Positions 24,251-35,018 of a stretch of DNA of 64,000 bases are shown here, one piece after another. The position numbers and the translations under genes were made by a program. The notes beneath the pieces were generated by a model. It saw nothing but the letters and a program-made list of their open reading frames with translations. It was not told the DNA's origin and did no database searches. This DNA is from Leptodactylus fallax. Lineage: Eukaryota; Chordata; Amphibia; Anura; Leptodactylidae. The DNA lies in the NCBI GenBank assembly GCA_947044405.1, contig CAMRHE010000035.1, forward strand, positions 4,313,501-4,377,500. The letters are read 5' to 3'. Numbering within the stretch: the first letter of the stretch is position 1; the number at the start of each line of letters is the position of its first letter.

Positions 24251-25817
24251 CAGTCATGGCCAAAAGTTTTGAGAATGATACAAATATTAATTTTTACAAA
24301 GTCTACTGCTTCAGTTTTTCTAATGGCAATTTGCATATACTCCAGAATGTTATAAAGAGTGATCAGCTTAACAGCAATTACTTGCAAAGTCAATATTTGC
24401 CTAGAAAATGAACTTTATCCCCCAAAACACATTTCAACATCATTGCAGCCCTGCCTTAAAAGGACCACCTAACATCGTTTCAGTGATTGCTCCATTAACA
24501 CAGGTGTGGGTGTTGATGAGGACAGGGCTGGAGATCAATCTGTCATGATTAAGTAAGAATGACACCACTGGACACTTTAAAAGGAGGCTGGTGCTTGCCA
24601 TCATTGTTTCTCTTCTGTTAACCATGGTTATCTCTAAAGAAACACGTGCAGTCATCATTGCACTGCACAAAAATGGCCTAACTGGGAAGAGTATTGCAGC
24701 TAGAAAGATTGCACCTCAGTCAACAACCTATCGCATCATCAAGAACTTCAAGGAGAGAGTTTCCATTGGTGCCAAAAAGGCTCCAGGGCGCCCAAGAAAG
24801 ACCAGCAAGCGGCAGGACCGTCTCTTAAAAGTGTTTCAGCTGCGGGATCGGGCTACCAGCAGTGCAGAGCTTGCTGAGGAATGGCAGCAGGCAGGTGTGA
24901 GTGCATCTGCACGCACTGTGGGGCGGAGACTCTTGGAGCAAGGCCTGGTCTCAAGGAGGGCAGCAAAGAAGCCACTTCTCTCCAGAAAAAACATCAGGGA
25001 CAGACTGATATTCTGCAAAAGGTACAGGGAGTGGACTGCTGAGGACTGGGGTAAAGTCATTTTCTCTGATGAATCCCCTTTTCGATTGTTTGGAACATCT
25101 GGAAAACAGCTTATTCGGAGAAGAAGAGGTGAGCGCTACCACCAGTCTTGTCTCATGCCAACTGTAAAGCATCCTGAAACCATTCATGTGTGGGGTTGCT
25201 TCTCAGCCAAGGGAATCGGCTCTCTAACAGTCTTGCCTAAAAACACAGCCATGAATAAAGAATGGTACCAGAATGTCCTCCAAGAGCAACTTCTCCCAAC
25301 CGTCCAAGAGCAGTTTGGCGCTCAACAATGCCTTTTCCAGCATGATGGAGCACCTTGCCATAAAGCAAAGGTGATAACTAAATGGCTCAGGGAACAAAAC
25401 ATAGAGATTTTGGGTCCATGGCCTGGAAACTCCCCAGATCTTAATCCCATTGAGAACTTGTGGTCAATCATCAAGAGACGGGTGGACAAACAAAAACCAA
25501 CAAATTCAGACAAAATTAAAGCATTGATTCTGCAAGAATGGACTGCTATCAGTCAGGATTTGGTCCAGAAGTTGATTGAGAGCATGCCAGGGAGAATTGC
25601 AGAGGTCCTGAAGAAGAAGGGTCAACACTGCAAATATTGACTTGCTACATTAACTCATTCTAACTGTCAATATAAGCTTCTGTTACTCATAATATGAATG
25701 CAATTATATTTCTGTATGTGATAAAAACATCTGACAAACACACATAAAAACTAGAGGGCAGCAGATCATGTGAAAATATAATATTTGTGTCATTCTCAAA
25801 ACTTTTGGCCATGACTG
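24251..25817 (+). mobile_element. Tc1/mariner transposon, family E copy 1, intact (1567 bp)
   Basis: Sits inside family A copy 2 at the TA of ATTACTACAGGTAATG (TA at 24249-24250 and 25818-25819). Terminal inverted repeats are about 39 bp, starting CAGTCATGGCCAAAAGTTTT, with one mismatch between ends. There is no long IR/DR arm, unlike families A-D, F and G. Exactly the same length as the second copy (31577-33143) and the same ORF offset from the end (373 bases). Host-element sequence resumes exactly at the border. Confidence 0.95.
24624..25640 (+). CDS. Tc1/mariner transposase, intact, DD35E (E1)
   Basis: Intact 338-codon transposase. I start it at ATG 24624 (MVISKETRAVIIALHKNGLT, in an AACCATGG context); an upstream in-frame GTG is not a likely start. 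Domains: helix-turn-helix in residues about 5-45, the linker KKAPGRPRKT with a GRPR motif near 55-60, a second helix-turn-helix (SASARTVGRRLLEQGL, about 94-110), and the DDE domain. Catalytic residues are D149 (IFSDESPF), D241 (QHDGAPCHK) and E277 (NPIENLW), so 35 residues lie between the last two. That matches the DD35E class reported as 'Traveler' in vertebrates, from memory. It ends KKKGQHCKY, TGA at 25638-25640. It differs from E2 at nine residues, including G100 (Arg in E2). Confidence 0.93.
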   Translation: MVISKETRAVIIALHKNGLTGKSIAARKIAPQSTTYRIIKNFKERVSIGAKKAPGRPRKTSKRQDRLLKVFQLRDRATSSAELAEEWQQAGVSASARTVGRRLLEQGLVSRRAAKKPLLSRKNIRDRLIFCKRYREWTAEDWGKVIFSDESPFRLFGTSGKQLIRRRRGERYHQSCLMPTVKHPETIHVWGCFSAKGIGSLTVLPKNTAMNKEWYQNVLQEQLLPTVQEQFGAQQCLFQHDGAPCHKAKVITKWLREQNIEILGPWPGNSPDLNPIENLWSIIKRRVDKQKPTNSDKIKALILQEWTAISQDLVQKLIESMPGRIAEVLKKKGQHCKY

Positions 25818-26103
25818 TACAGGTAATGAGTGGAGGACAGAGGAGCCTCTTAAAGAAGAAGTTACAGGTCTGTGAGAGCCAGAAATCTTGCTTGTTTGTA
25901 AGTGACCAAATACTTATTTTCCACCATAATTTTCAAATAAATTCTTTAAAAAAATCAGACAACGTGATTTTCTGGATTTGTTTTCTCATTTTGTCTCTCA
26001 TAGTTGAGGCCTACCTATGATGTCAATTACAGGCCTCTCTCATCTTTTTAAGTGGGAGAACTTGCACAATTGGTGGCTGACTAAATACTTTTTTCCCCCA
26101 CTG

Positions 26104-26552
26104 TATATACACACACATGACATCAGCACTGTAAGGTGTCCACCTGCCACTGTCTATTGGCTGAGTGGCTATCAGCTGATGTCAGGTGGTGCTAGAAATT
26201 CACAGTCTGAGTCACACGCGTATTTTCTACTCAAACATGTGAAGGTGGCCATTTTAGTTCGTCTAAGACAAACTGGCATTTATTCATTTTCCATAAAAAC
26301 CAAACAATTTAGAATATTCCAGTCAAACCGTGTTCATGATAAACCGGTTTGTCCATCTCTATTTATAATTGGACAAATTCTTTAACCGTTTTTTGGACGA
26401 GTCAAAGGGATTATTTTTTTTTTTTCAATCTTTCAAGGACTACGTCTTAGAATAATTGCTCAGATTATTTTCAAGATACTTACACTTCTAATGAGTTCAC
26501 AATATGAACCAAGTTTTTTTCTTATTCCACAGTGATACTATAGAGCACTCAC
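26104..26552. other. BACH2 intron, non-coding
   Basis: Unique intron sequence between family A copy 2 and the basic-region exon. It begins with (TA)(CA) tracts and holds a T-run at 26415-26425. No ORF of interest. Confidence 0.6.
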
Positions 26553-26759
26553 CAGTTTATGTATTTCACATTCTAAATTCTGTATACAGTCGAGTTTCCT
26601 CTTGCGACAGCGCTGTGCAGCTATTCTGTTTTTGCTTCGCCGCCTAACGTCATGAATGAATTCCAACTGTTCTGAGGTCAGCTTGTGCATTTTTATCATC
26701 ATCTGGAAATCATTGCGTGGAAGATCTGTGATTTGATCAATTGGAAAGGGCAACTTAAC
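26553..26759 (-). CDS. BACH2: BACH2 CNC/basic-region exon
   Basis: This 69-codon exon encodes the CNC homology and DNA-contacting basic region. It starts [19 protein letters not shown], continues with [19 protein letters not shown], and carries the basic motif [15 protein letters not shown] before the first zipper heptads ([12 protein letters not shown]). The acceptor on the minus strand reads CCTGTAG before GTT at 26759, and the donor after CTG at 26553 is GTGAGT, a strong consensus. Both ends are phase 0, so skipping it would keep the reading frame but remove DNA binding. It sits between two near-identical inverted transposons (24251-25817 and 31577-33143). Near-identity to mammalian BACH2 here makes the call very firm. 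Confidence 0.97.
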
Positions 26760-28197
26760 CTACAGGACAGAAGAAAATGTAACAGAAACAAAATTTTCAC
26801 CAATGGTAGAAATCTGGTACATCCAACGTAAGCAAACAATCACATATATCTTTACCTAGTTTATCATAGTAAAGGCTGCCAGAGTCAAAACTATTTATAA
26901 AAAGGTACAGCATGTGTATTACTGCAACACTGAATAAATGAAATATCCTCCATTCATAACCCCTCATCATAAAGGTAAGTCTTAACCAGGACAGTAGTAC
27001 ACATACATTTAGAGAACAGATCCCACACAAATTGTACTACTTGTCTACTAAAGTCAATACACATAGTTATTTTGGAATATATTGGTATAGTGATAACAGC
27101 TCTATTTTCGCACCTGAACCAACATGCAGTATAACATTCTTCCCTTTACCTGGCTGTGTGTGGGAGCTGTACAAATCTCTTTGCATATATCGCTTCCTAG
27201 TGGTGGATATGATAAGTGCCATGACTACAGTCCCCATAGAAGTCTGGATTGTTTCTATGAAGGTATGTCACTCATCTTGAGACATATGCCACTATCTGTG
27301 TCAATGATCTTGTACCAAAGGCTACCAACAGACTGACAATACCCATGAATATTCTATGTCATGTGGTATTCTATTCCATGGCATTTCAGGGACAATAAAC
27401 TCTTTATGCATTTTACTACATGAAACAATGAAACTGCAACCATATGTAAAATCAAACATATACATTAACCAAGGAAGCTGTTATCTTTAAGACAGGCCTG
27501 TGGATAAACGATACCAAGCTAGTGGTAAAATTATCTTTGTTATATATTATGCAGGACAGCAGCTGTATATTCTGCTACATAATTCTGAAAACAAAAATGT
27601 GGATACTGGGCTATTTAGAGTTTACAGAAGGAATGGATTGTGTGCATTTAGAGACCTAGTATTATACAGTAGGTTTGCTGCTGACTTTAGAGCAGGTGAT
27701 GGACAAGCAGAAACCAGCAGGACCATTACATATGCATGTTCTCTCACGTAAAATTATATAGATTTTTTAATTTATGATAGCATGAATGGTGAAGAAATTC
27801 TGACCATCAGACATCTGCAGTGAAGACAGGCCATGCAATAAGTAACTCAAATCTAAAAAAAATGATATTTACGCCTGTGTTTTTAATCTTGCAGCACAAG
27901 AGTTAAGAGACAAGTAAAAATCTAAGAGATGTGTGTGGGAAGAGACTGACACCTGCCAAAGACTAATTACCTTGTAATGTTAAAAGAAAAGTTTTGTCTC
28001 AAGCAAAAAAGTTACAAAAGAACATTCAGAGTAACACATTTAGAAACCCAAATTTTATTTCAAGCTTTAACCATTGAAATGACCTTATTAACCTCCAACA
28101 TTCACAGTAAAATTAGAAAAACCTTTCTGAAAATGTCACTTGTTTTTAATTGTAGATTGTGTAATTAAAGGGACACTGGAAATTTTTTACACTGATT
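26760..28197. other. BACH2 intron, unique sequence
   Basis: Directly upstream of the basic-region exon in gene order. No terminal repeats and no ORF with recognisable similarity. It includes a CTGTCCTGTAG acceptor at 26760-26770. Confidence 0.6.
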
Positions 28198-28204
28198 ATA
28201 TTGT

Positions 28205-28450
28205 CTAAAATAGGGGTCCCCAACCATCGGTTCGCGGACCAGGACCGGGCCGTTGGGGGTCTTTTCCCAGTCTGCGGGGCGGCGGGCTGGCCTCAGTAGA
28301 CGTGGCTCTTGGCACATTATGTGAGGCGCGGTGGAAAGGTCGGCGATCTGTCCACAGTGTCGTGGCTCCTAGCATAGCTCCTGGTGGGGACCTGGTTTAC
28401 AGCGCTGTACACCGAGGTCCCGCCAGCAGACCCCACTCTACAGCGCTGTT
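28205..28450. mobile_element. Possible hAT terminal fragment in a GC-rich island
   Basis: GGTCCCCAACCATCGGTTCG followed by CGGACCAGGACCGGGCC resembles the ends of some vertebrate hAT elements. No partner end or target duplication was found. GC content rises from here to about 28520 and then falls back. Confidence 0.35.
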
Positions 28451-29100
28451 TGCTGTATAACCCTGCCCCATATGACCAAAGCCCTGCCCCTAAACTGCCC
28501 CGTTCCCCCCCTTCTTCTACCATACCTCTTCAGTCAAAATTCCTCCCTGTTTCTCCAGTGCTTATCACATAATCTGCTCCCTATGCTCCACTCTCACATA
28601 CTGCCCATAGGTCCACCTCTCTCACATTCAAGTCAGCATGAGTCCATTTCAATTCTCCATTTCTGTCGTGGAAGTTCAATTTACTATTAGCTCTGAAGAG
28701 TTCTGCAGAGACAGGGACTGGTACCATAGTACAGGTACTAGGCATGGGGGACAGTATCAGCTATAATTGATGTTGATTGATGTTCATTTCTTTTTATGTA
28801 GTGGTATATGGGGAACAATTTTGTAATAAACTTTAATAACTGATTTTACTTCTTTCTATTGAAAAAAAAAAAGTCTCTTAAAGCGTTCCTCCTGATCTAA
28901 GCAACTTTTCATAGATAAGAATTAAATTGAATAGAAAACTTTAGAATATACATTATTAAGGATATTGGTTTCTTTCTCCATTTATTACAAAGTTTTCATG
29001 CTATCTTCACTCTGACTACTTCTTTACATTAGACTCGTCTCCCTAGTCAGCTTCATACATAGAGCTCTATGGAGAAGGGGGGAGTAGGTTGATTGATTGA
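28451..29100. other. BACH2 intron, nothing recognised
   Basis: Pyrimidine-rich stretch 28460-28630, then AT-rich sequence with an A-run near 28862. Short open frames here are low complexity. Confidence 0.45.
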
Positions 29101-29382
29101 TTTCAGGGGCTCTGCAAAAGTGCCATGACGTCCAAAAACCAAACCGTCTAAATCTGTACTCCAAAGACCAAATAGTGCTCCTTCTCTTCTCCCAAACAGC
29201 AGTTTATACCCACAAACGACATTGTTAAGTACGTTATTCTGGATACAATAGTGTCATAGATGTAGGCATAAACTGCTGTTTGGGCACACAGCAAGGGGAG
29301 CAGATGTGAAGAAGGACTATGTGATGCAGCTTTAGATTGTTTGGTTTTTGGACGGCATGTCACATTTGCAGAGCCCCTGAGG
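29101..29382. repeat. Palindromic MITE-like element
   Basis: CAGGGGCTCTGCAAAAGTGC at the left pairs with the inverse of CATTTGCAGAGCCCCTGA at the right, and CCAAAAACCAAAC with GTTTGGTTTTTGG. The central arms CAAACAGCAGTTTA and TAAACTGCTGTTTG also pair. Confidence 0.65.
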
Positions 29383-30195
29383 TGCCAGTATAGTGGAATT
29401 TCCTAGAGAGTGATGCCATTTTTAAAACTTCACCCCTCAAAGAATTTATCAAGGGGTGTAGTGAGCATTAGTTTTCCCAGATGTGAATTCATAGCAGATG
29501 GTGAAAAGTGAATATGTACGGTGTGCGGCGTATTTTGGGTACACCAAATTCCCTACTATTTTCACACTTGCTCCTATGATGGGGAGGGGGGGGGGTTACT
29601 TCTGAAGCCTTTACCCTTGTCAGTTCTAAATCTGTGGTGTTCCCTGATTTACGCTTGCACATCTTATACATTCCCTTTCTGCCACAGCCAGTTTTGTCCT
29701 AAGGATTTAGTGATTTTTGTTTTTTGTTGTTGTTGTATTGTACAAGCTATATATATTTTTTTATTTTTCTGTTGAGGTAACCATATGAGAGCTCATTTTT
29801 TTGCAGGATGACATGCATTTTGTAATGAAACCATATTGGGGTGTTTATAACTTATTGACTACATTTTATTAACTCTTTCTGGGAGAGACTGAAAAAAAAA
29901 ACCATCACTGCTTTTTAACATTTTAAATTTTTTCTCCTTCACAATACAACATAAATAATATCTTACCTTTATTCCATAGGTTGGTATGATTACGGCAATA
30001 CCTAACTTGTATAGTTTTTGTATATGCTACTAATTTTCTATAATAAAAATCCATTTAGCGAAAACAATCAAAAATTGCAAACATTACTATTTTTTTATGC
30101 TGTTTATCACACTGAACCGCCCGCCCAAAAATGTTAATAAAAGCATATGTACCATAATAAATGTAATAAATGTACAATTCCACACACAAAGACTA
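29383..30195. other. BACH2 intron, nothing recognised
   Basis: AT-rich; a G-run at 29581-29593 and a T-rich tract at 29717-29766 are the only notable features. Confidence 0.45.
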
Positions 30196-30568
30196 AGCCC
30201 TCATCTCAATAAATTAGAATATCTTTGAAACTTTTATTTCTTTCAGTAATTAACTTAAAAAAGTGACCTCCTATATTTTCTAGATTCTTTACACACAGCG
30301 TGTTCTATTTCAGTGTTTTAGTTCTGTAAATGTTGATTATGGATTACAGGTAATGAAAACCAAAATTTAAGAAAATTAGAATATTGTAAAAAAGTTCAGT
30401 ATTGTATTCAGTGTGTCACCTGCCAAGGTTTCCTAAGCCTTTAAATGGTCCCTCAGTCTGGTTCAGTAGGACACACAATCATGGAAGACGCTGATTATGA
30501 ATTGTATTACTGAATCACTGAAATGAATGAACGTTTCAAAAATATTCTAGTTTATTGAGATGCACCTG
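30196..30568. mobile_element. mariner-type deletion derivative (373 bp)
   Basis: Ends are CTCAATAAATTAGAATATC (left) and the inverse of TATTCTAGTTTATTGAGATG, followed by CACCTG and TA. TA sits at both borders (30194-30195, 30569-30570). A 'caataaattagaat' end of this type is widespread among mariner-like elements. No transposase is left inside. Confidence 0.6.
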
Positions 30569-30752
30569 TAGCTATGTTGACAGAAAAATAAAAAAAGTTA
30601 TGAATTTTGGTAGGCGGAGAAGGAAAATATGGAAAAAGCTGCTGAGCATTAACGTCCAAACTACCCTGTGTCCTTAATGGGTTAATGGTGTTTGTTTATT
30701 TTTTTCGTTTTAGTTGGGAGGTATGTGGTGAACAAAAATGTTCACCATACAC

Positions 30753-30942
30753 CCGCAGAGGTGAAGCATTTACCAAAGGGTGATGGTCACTTCAAATGGC
30801 TGTATCTCTGTTTTATACCATTCAGAAAAATGGTTATGGTATCACAAGAAAACTGAGTTTCTTTTTCTAGGTGGTATAAAACAGAAGATACAGCCATTTG
30901 CAGTGACCACCCCTCCCCCTTGGTAAATGCTTCACCTCTGCA
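30753..30942. repeat. Foldback element
   Basis: GCAGAGGTGAAGCATTTACC pairs with the inverse of GGTAAATGCTTCACCTCTGC, and the inner arms AAATGGCTGTATCT... and ACAGCCATTTGC also pair. Flanking sequence on both sides (ATGTTCACC-type words at 30738 and 31062) suggests a larger palindrome, roughly 30700-31130. Confidence 0.65.
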
Positions 30943-31576
30943 TATTCACAATGCAACTGTGTACAGACTTTCCTTAGTAACAGCTCAGTTAAAGGGTTGC
31001 TAGGGAGAATTCTACAGCCTGTTTTGTAATATAAAGTTAGCTTAATAAAGTAGATTACAAAAAATGTTCACCAAACACCCCCTGAAACAATAGCGAAAAA
31101 AAAAAAAAAATGGGAGTTACACTTTAAGCTTGAGCCTAGGGCTGGATGATTGAAAAATAACCAAAACCGAACAAATCTAGGATAACAGACGTGATTTTGT
31201 TCATGTCGGTTATTTCAGTTCAGTTATTACAATATTTGCAAGGTTCTACCTGCAGTTTAATTCAGACTGAGCAAATCTAAACTGGAACTGCTATTATATT
31301 CGGGGGTCTCTTCAGGTGTTTCTCACCTCTCCTGGGGTCCATAACCTAATCAGTCTGCAATCATCATACTCAAGGTAAAATGCCAGATTTTGGCTTGGGT
31401 CATAATCACCCAGCCCTACTTGTGCCCCAACTTCCTGAATGACTGAGTATTACGCACAATATGCTAAACATCGTGGTAGACACTAAAAATTTGTATTATT
31501 TGGCTTATACAGTGCCAACATTATCCACAGTGTAGAATAAATACTGTCATCATGTACATCAATCCCTCAGCATATA
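30943..31576. other. BACH2 intron, nothing further recognised
   Basis: Contains an A-run at about 31096-31110 and then unique sequence up to the family E2 transposon. Confidence 0.4.
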
Positions 31577-33143
31577 CAGTCATGGCCAAAAGTTTTGAGA
31601 ATGACACAAATATTATATTTTCACATGATCTGCTGCCCTCTGGTTTTTATGTGTGTTTGTCAGATGTTTTTATCACATACAGAAATAGAATTGCATTCAT
31701 ATTATGAGTAACAGAAGCTTATATTGACAGTTAGAATGAGTTAATGCAGCAAGTCAATATTTGCAGTGTTGACGCTTCTTCTTCAGGACCTCTGCAATTC
31801 TCCCTGACATGCTCTCAATCAACTTCTGGACCAAATCCTGACTGATAGCAGTCCATTCTTGCAGAATCAATGCTTTAATTTTGTCTGAATTTGTTGGTTT
31901 TTGTTTGTCCACCCGTCTCTTGATGATTGACCACAAGTTCTCAATGGGATTAAGATCTGGGGAGTTTCCAGGCCATGGACCCAAAATCTCTATGTTTTGT
32001 TCCCTGAGCCATTTAGTTATCACCTTTGCTTTATGGCAAGGTGCTCCATCATGCTGGAAAAGGCATTGTTGAGCGCCAAACTGCTCTTGGACGGTTGGGA
32101 GAAGTTGCTCTTGGAGGACATTCTGGTACCATTCTTTATTCATGGCTGTGTTTTTAGGCAAGACTGTGAGAGAGCCGATTCCCTTGGCTGAGAAGCAACC
32201 CCACACATGAATGGTTTCAGGATGCTTTACAGTTGGCATGAGACAAGACTGGTGGTAGCGCTCACCTCTTCTTCTCCGAGTAAGCTGTTTTCCAGATGTT
32301 CCAAACAATCGAAAAGGGGATTCATCAGAGAAAATGACTTTACCCCAGTCCTCAGCAGTCCACTCCCTGTACCTTTTGCAGAATATCAGTCTGTCCCTGA
32401 TGTTTTTTCTGGAGAGAAGTGGCTTCTTTGCTGCCCTCCTTGAGACCAGGCCTTGCTCCAAGAGTCTCCGCCTCACAGTGCGTGCAGATGCACTCACACC
32501 TGCCTGCTGCCATTCCTCAGCAAGCTCTGCACTGCTGGTAGCCCGATCCCGCAGCTGAAACACTTTTAAGAGACGGTCCTGCCGCTTGTTGGTCTTTCTT
32601 GGGCGCCCTGGAGCCTTTTTGGCACCAATGGAACCTCTCTCCTTGAAGTTCTTGATGATGCGATAGATTGTTGACTGAGGTGCAATCTTTCTAGCTGCAA
32701 TACTCTTCCCAGTTAGGCCATTTTTGTGCAGTGCAATGATGACTTCACATGTTTCTTTAGAGATAACCATGGTTATCAGAAGAGAAACAATGATGGCAAG
32801 CACCAGCCTCCTTTTAAAGTGTCCAGTGGTGTCATTCTTACTTAATCATGACAGATTGATCTCCAGCCCTGTCCTCATCAACACCCACACCTGTGTTAAT
32901 GGAGCAATCACTGAAACGATGTTAGGTGGTCCTTTTAAGGCAGGGCTGCAATGATGTTGAAATGTGTTTTGGGGGATAAAGTTCATTTTCTAGGCAAATA
33001 TTGACTTTGCAAGTAATTGCTGTTAAGCTGATCACTCTTTATAACATTCTGGAGTATATGCAAATTGCCATTAGAAAAACTGAAGCAGTAGACTTTGTAA
33101 AAATTAATATTTGTATCATTCTCAAAACTTTTGGCCATGACTG
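31577..33143 (-). mobile_element. Tc1/mariner transposon, family E copy 2, intact (1567 bp)
   Basis: TA duplications at 31575-31576 and 33144-33145; both ends start CAGTCATGGCCAAAAGTTTT when read inward. Same length, to the base, as copy 1, in opposite orientation. It is in the intron 4.8 kb upstream (in gene order) of the BACH2 basic-region exon; copy 1 is 0.7 kb downstream of it. Confidence 0.95.
31754..32770 (-). CDS. Tc1/mariner transposase, intact, DD35E (E2)
   Basis: Uninterrupted 338-codon frame on the minus strand from ATG at 32770 (MVISKETCEVIIALHKNGLT) to the stop at 31754. Same domains as E1: two helix-turn-helix units, a GRPR linker and the DDE domain with D149, D241 and E277. 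Nine residues differ from E1 (C8, E9, I35, G46, N61, R100, T164, S322 and R333 in this copy). None is a catalytic residue. Both copies being open suggests recent activity. Whether the enzyme is still active cannot be told from sequence. The upstream in-frame TTG/GTG region is not needed for the start. Confidence 0.93.
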   Translation of the reverse strand: MVISKETCEVIIALHKNGLTGKSIAARKIAPQSTIYRIIKNFKERGSIGAKKAPGRPRKTNKRQDRLLKVFQLRDRATSSAELAEEWQQAGVSASARTVRRRLLEQGLVSRRAAKKPLLSRKNIRDRLIFCKRYREWTAEDWGKVIFSDESPFRLFGTSGKQLTRRRRGERYHQSCLMPTVKHPETIHVWGCFSAKGIGSLTVLPKNTAMNKEWYQNVLQEQLLPTVQEQFGAQQCLFQHDGAPCHKAKVITKWLREQNIEILGPWPGNSPDLNPIENLWSIIKRRVDKQKPTNSDKIKALILQEWTAISQDLVQKLIESMSGRIAEVLKKKRQHCKY

Positions 33144-33254
33144 TACACTGACTGTCTGAAAACACAACACAGTATGTTCCCTGGCACTGAATGCTGGCGA
33201 TACGCTTGAGCCTAACCACCTCACACATTACAATAAATAAACATAGTTGTACAG

Positions 33255-33796
33255 TAAGGCAGGGTTCACACTACCATTGATGTTGATGTCCGTTATGATA
33301 GTGTCCGTTTAAAAAAAAAAAAAAAAAAGGAAATCTATCATAACAGACAATAATGAACACTATCTGAAGTTAATGTGTCCGTTTTTTAACTAATCCATTT
33401 AATTAGTGTCCGTCAGTGTCCATTAGTGTGTTTTTTTGTTTCTGCTTTCTGAGCATGCTCAGAAAAAAAACGGACAGTATAACGGACAGTAACGGACACC
33501 CGTCCGTTACCCATAGACTTTAATGTTCATAAATAACGGACGCTTGGAGTTCGTCATGAAACAGTTTTTTTTTAATGGACACAAAAGTCCTGCATGTAGG
33601 AATTTTTTATCTGCGAGAAAAAAAAACGGACATGTGACGGATTGGGTGTAAACGGACACTAACGGTCACAAGATAAAATCCCATTGAAATTAATGGAAAT
33701 TTTAACGAATTTATGACGGTTCAGCTAGTGCCCGTTGCTAAAATCTTGTAACTGACACTACTGACGGTCACCAACGGTAGTGTGAACGCTCCCTAA
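33255..33796. repeat. TAA-flanked MITE (about 540 bp)
   Basis: TAA at 33255-33257 and 33794-33796 flank inverted ends: GGCAGGGTTCACACTACCAT and the inverse of GGTAGTGTGAACGCTCCC. Interior is made of 'tccgtta'-type repeats (GTCCGTTA, ACGGACA), so much of it is self-complementary. The 3-bp TAA fits PIF/Harbinger-type insertion; inference. Similar ends occur at 45866-46248. Confidence 0.6.
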
Positions 33797-34089
33797 GACC
33801 GCTACGTATAGCACTGTTACATCTCTGTATAAGTAGTAACTTCTTTGCTAAAAATACAGCACTTGTCTATGGGCTTTCCTACTACTATAATTATTCTGCT
33901 GAATGTGAGCATAGTTTGTCTGACAAATATAGACAGTTGAAGATCATGCATTGTCCCAAGATTTTCAGTACTTATATCTTAATGCACTAAACTGTGAAAT
34001 CTTTTCCCTAATCAATGTGGCAAACTATAGATTTTCATAGGTTTCCTGCAGTACACAATTTGGAAAGTCATAATCCAGCATCTCTGAAA

Positions 34090-34345
34090 CTTATATTGTG
34101 ACCAGTTCCCAGCCCCACAAATACATAGGTGAATTTTTCTCAATATGCAAATGAGCTCTTTGAAGCAACAAGGCATTGCATTTGCTCCAAAGAGACAAGC
34201 ATCAACACCCTTATTTCCCCAAAGATCTAATTTGCATAATGGTGACATCTCGGCAATGGAGGCACCGATTCACAAGGGGACAACCCAGTTTGATTCAGGG
34301 GACCCTGACCTATATATCTGTGTTCTGGTGACAGATTCACTTTAA
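34090..34345. repeat. Partial MITE, same family as 5654-6018
   Basis: Carries CAATATGCAAATGAGCTC, then CTCCAAAGAGACAAGC, ATTTGCATAATGG and a right end GGTGACAGATTCACTTTAA with TTAA at 34342-34345. The left end has decayed. Confidence 0.5.
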
Positions 34346-35018
34346 AAAGACATAAAATTACAAAAATAATCAATTGGTCTTTTCAAAATGCAATATAGTG
34401 TTGTAGCACTCAACTTTCTCCACTAGAGAGCAGACTCTGCATACTTTCAGTAACTAGTGTGAGCTAATATCAGGAAGAAAGTGTGACAACTACTTCAAAA
34501 CTTCACCAATCTCTAATGATAATTATTCTAATAAAATAACAACAAAATATAGGTCAAATCCATTCTAATATTACTTATTGTATAGACTTGTCTAGTAAGG
34601 CACACTCAAAATGCCTCTAGCAATGACATCTTCATTGTTCTCCAAAATGTACAACATGCACCTATAAACATAGGAGTAAAACCACATAAAGAAATCTATA
34701 CTGTAGAATCACACATACATTTGTGTGTAATAATATAGACTGCAATTTTGTACTAGTTCCAGTCATGTGAGAGGTAAACTGTGTGTGATGTGTGACATTT
34801 TTCAGATTATAATTTTATAGGATTTTAAATAACCAGTATAAAAGGAAAATGTCTCTAAAAGTAAATTTGGCTACAACTAAAGCGATTACTACCCCAACCC
34901 AATGTTGTATTATTTGGCCATGCAAAAGAGATTTCAGTCCTAAAAAGGGAACTAAGGAGAGCATACTGAAGGCAGAGGTCTGTTTTTTAATAGCTAAAAG
35001 AATTAGTGCAGCATGGAC
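34346..35018. other. BACH2 intron, nothing recognised
   Basis: AT-rich unique DNA without a credible ORF. Confidence 0.4.

Larger units (their letters stand above)
22961..26103 (-). mobile_element. Tc1-like transposon, family A copy 2, interrupted by E1
   Basis: TA duplications at 22959-22960 and 26104-26105, with the same ends as copy 1 (CAGTGGGG...CCCCCACTG). Removing the insertion at 24251-25817 and one TA gives about 1574 bp, close to copy 1 (1598). The transposase lies on the minus strand. The left flank is a (TA)n/(CA)n tract with fragments of the family D end. Confidence 0.92.

Noticed and set aside
28205..28520. GC-rich island as a promoter/CpG island
   Set aside because: Far from any BACH2 start, begins with hAT-like end sequence; a repeat origin is more likely.
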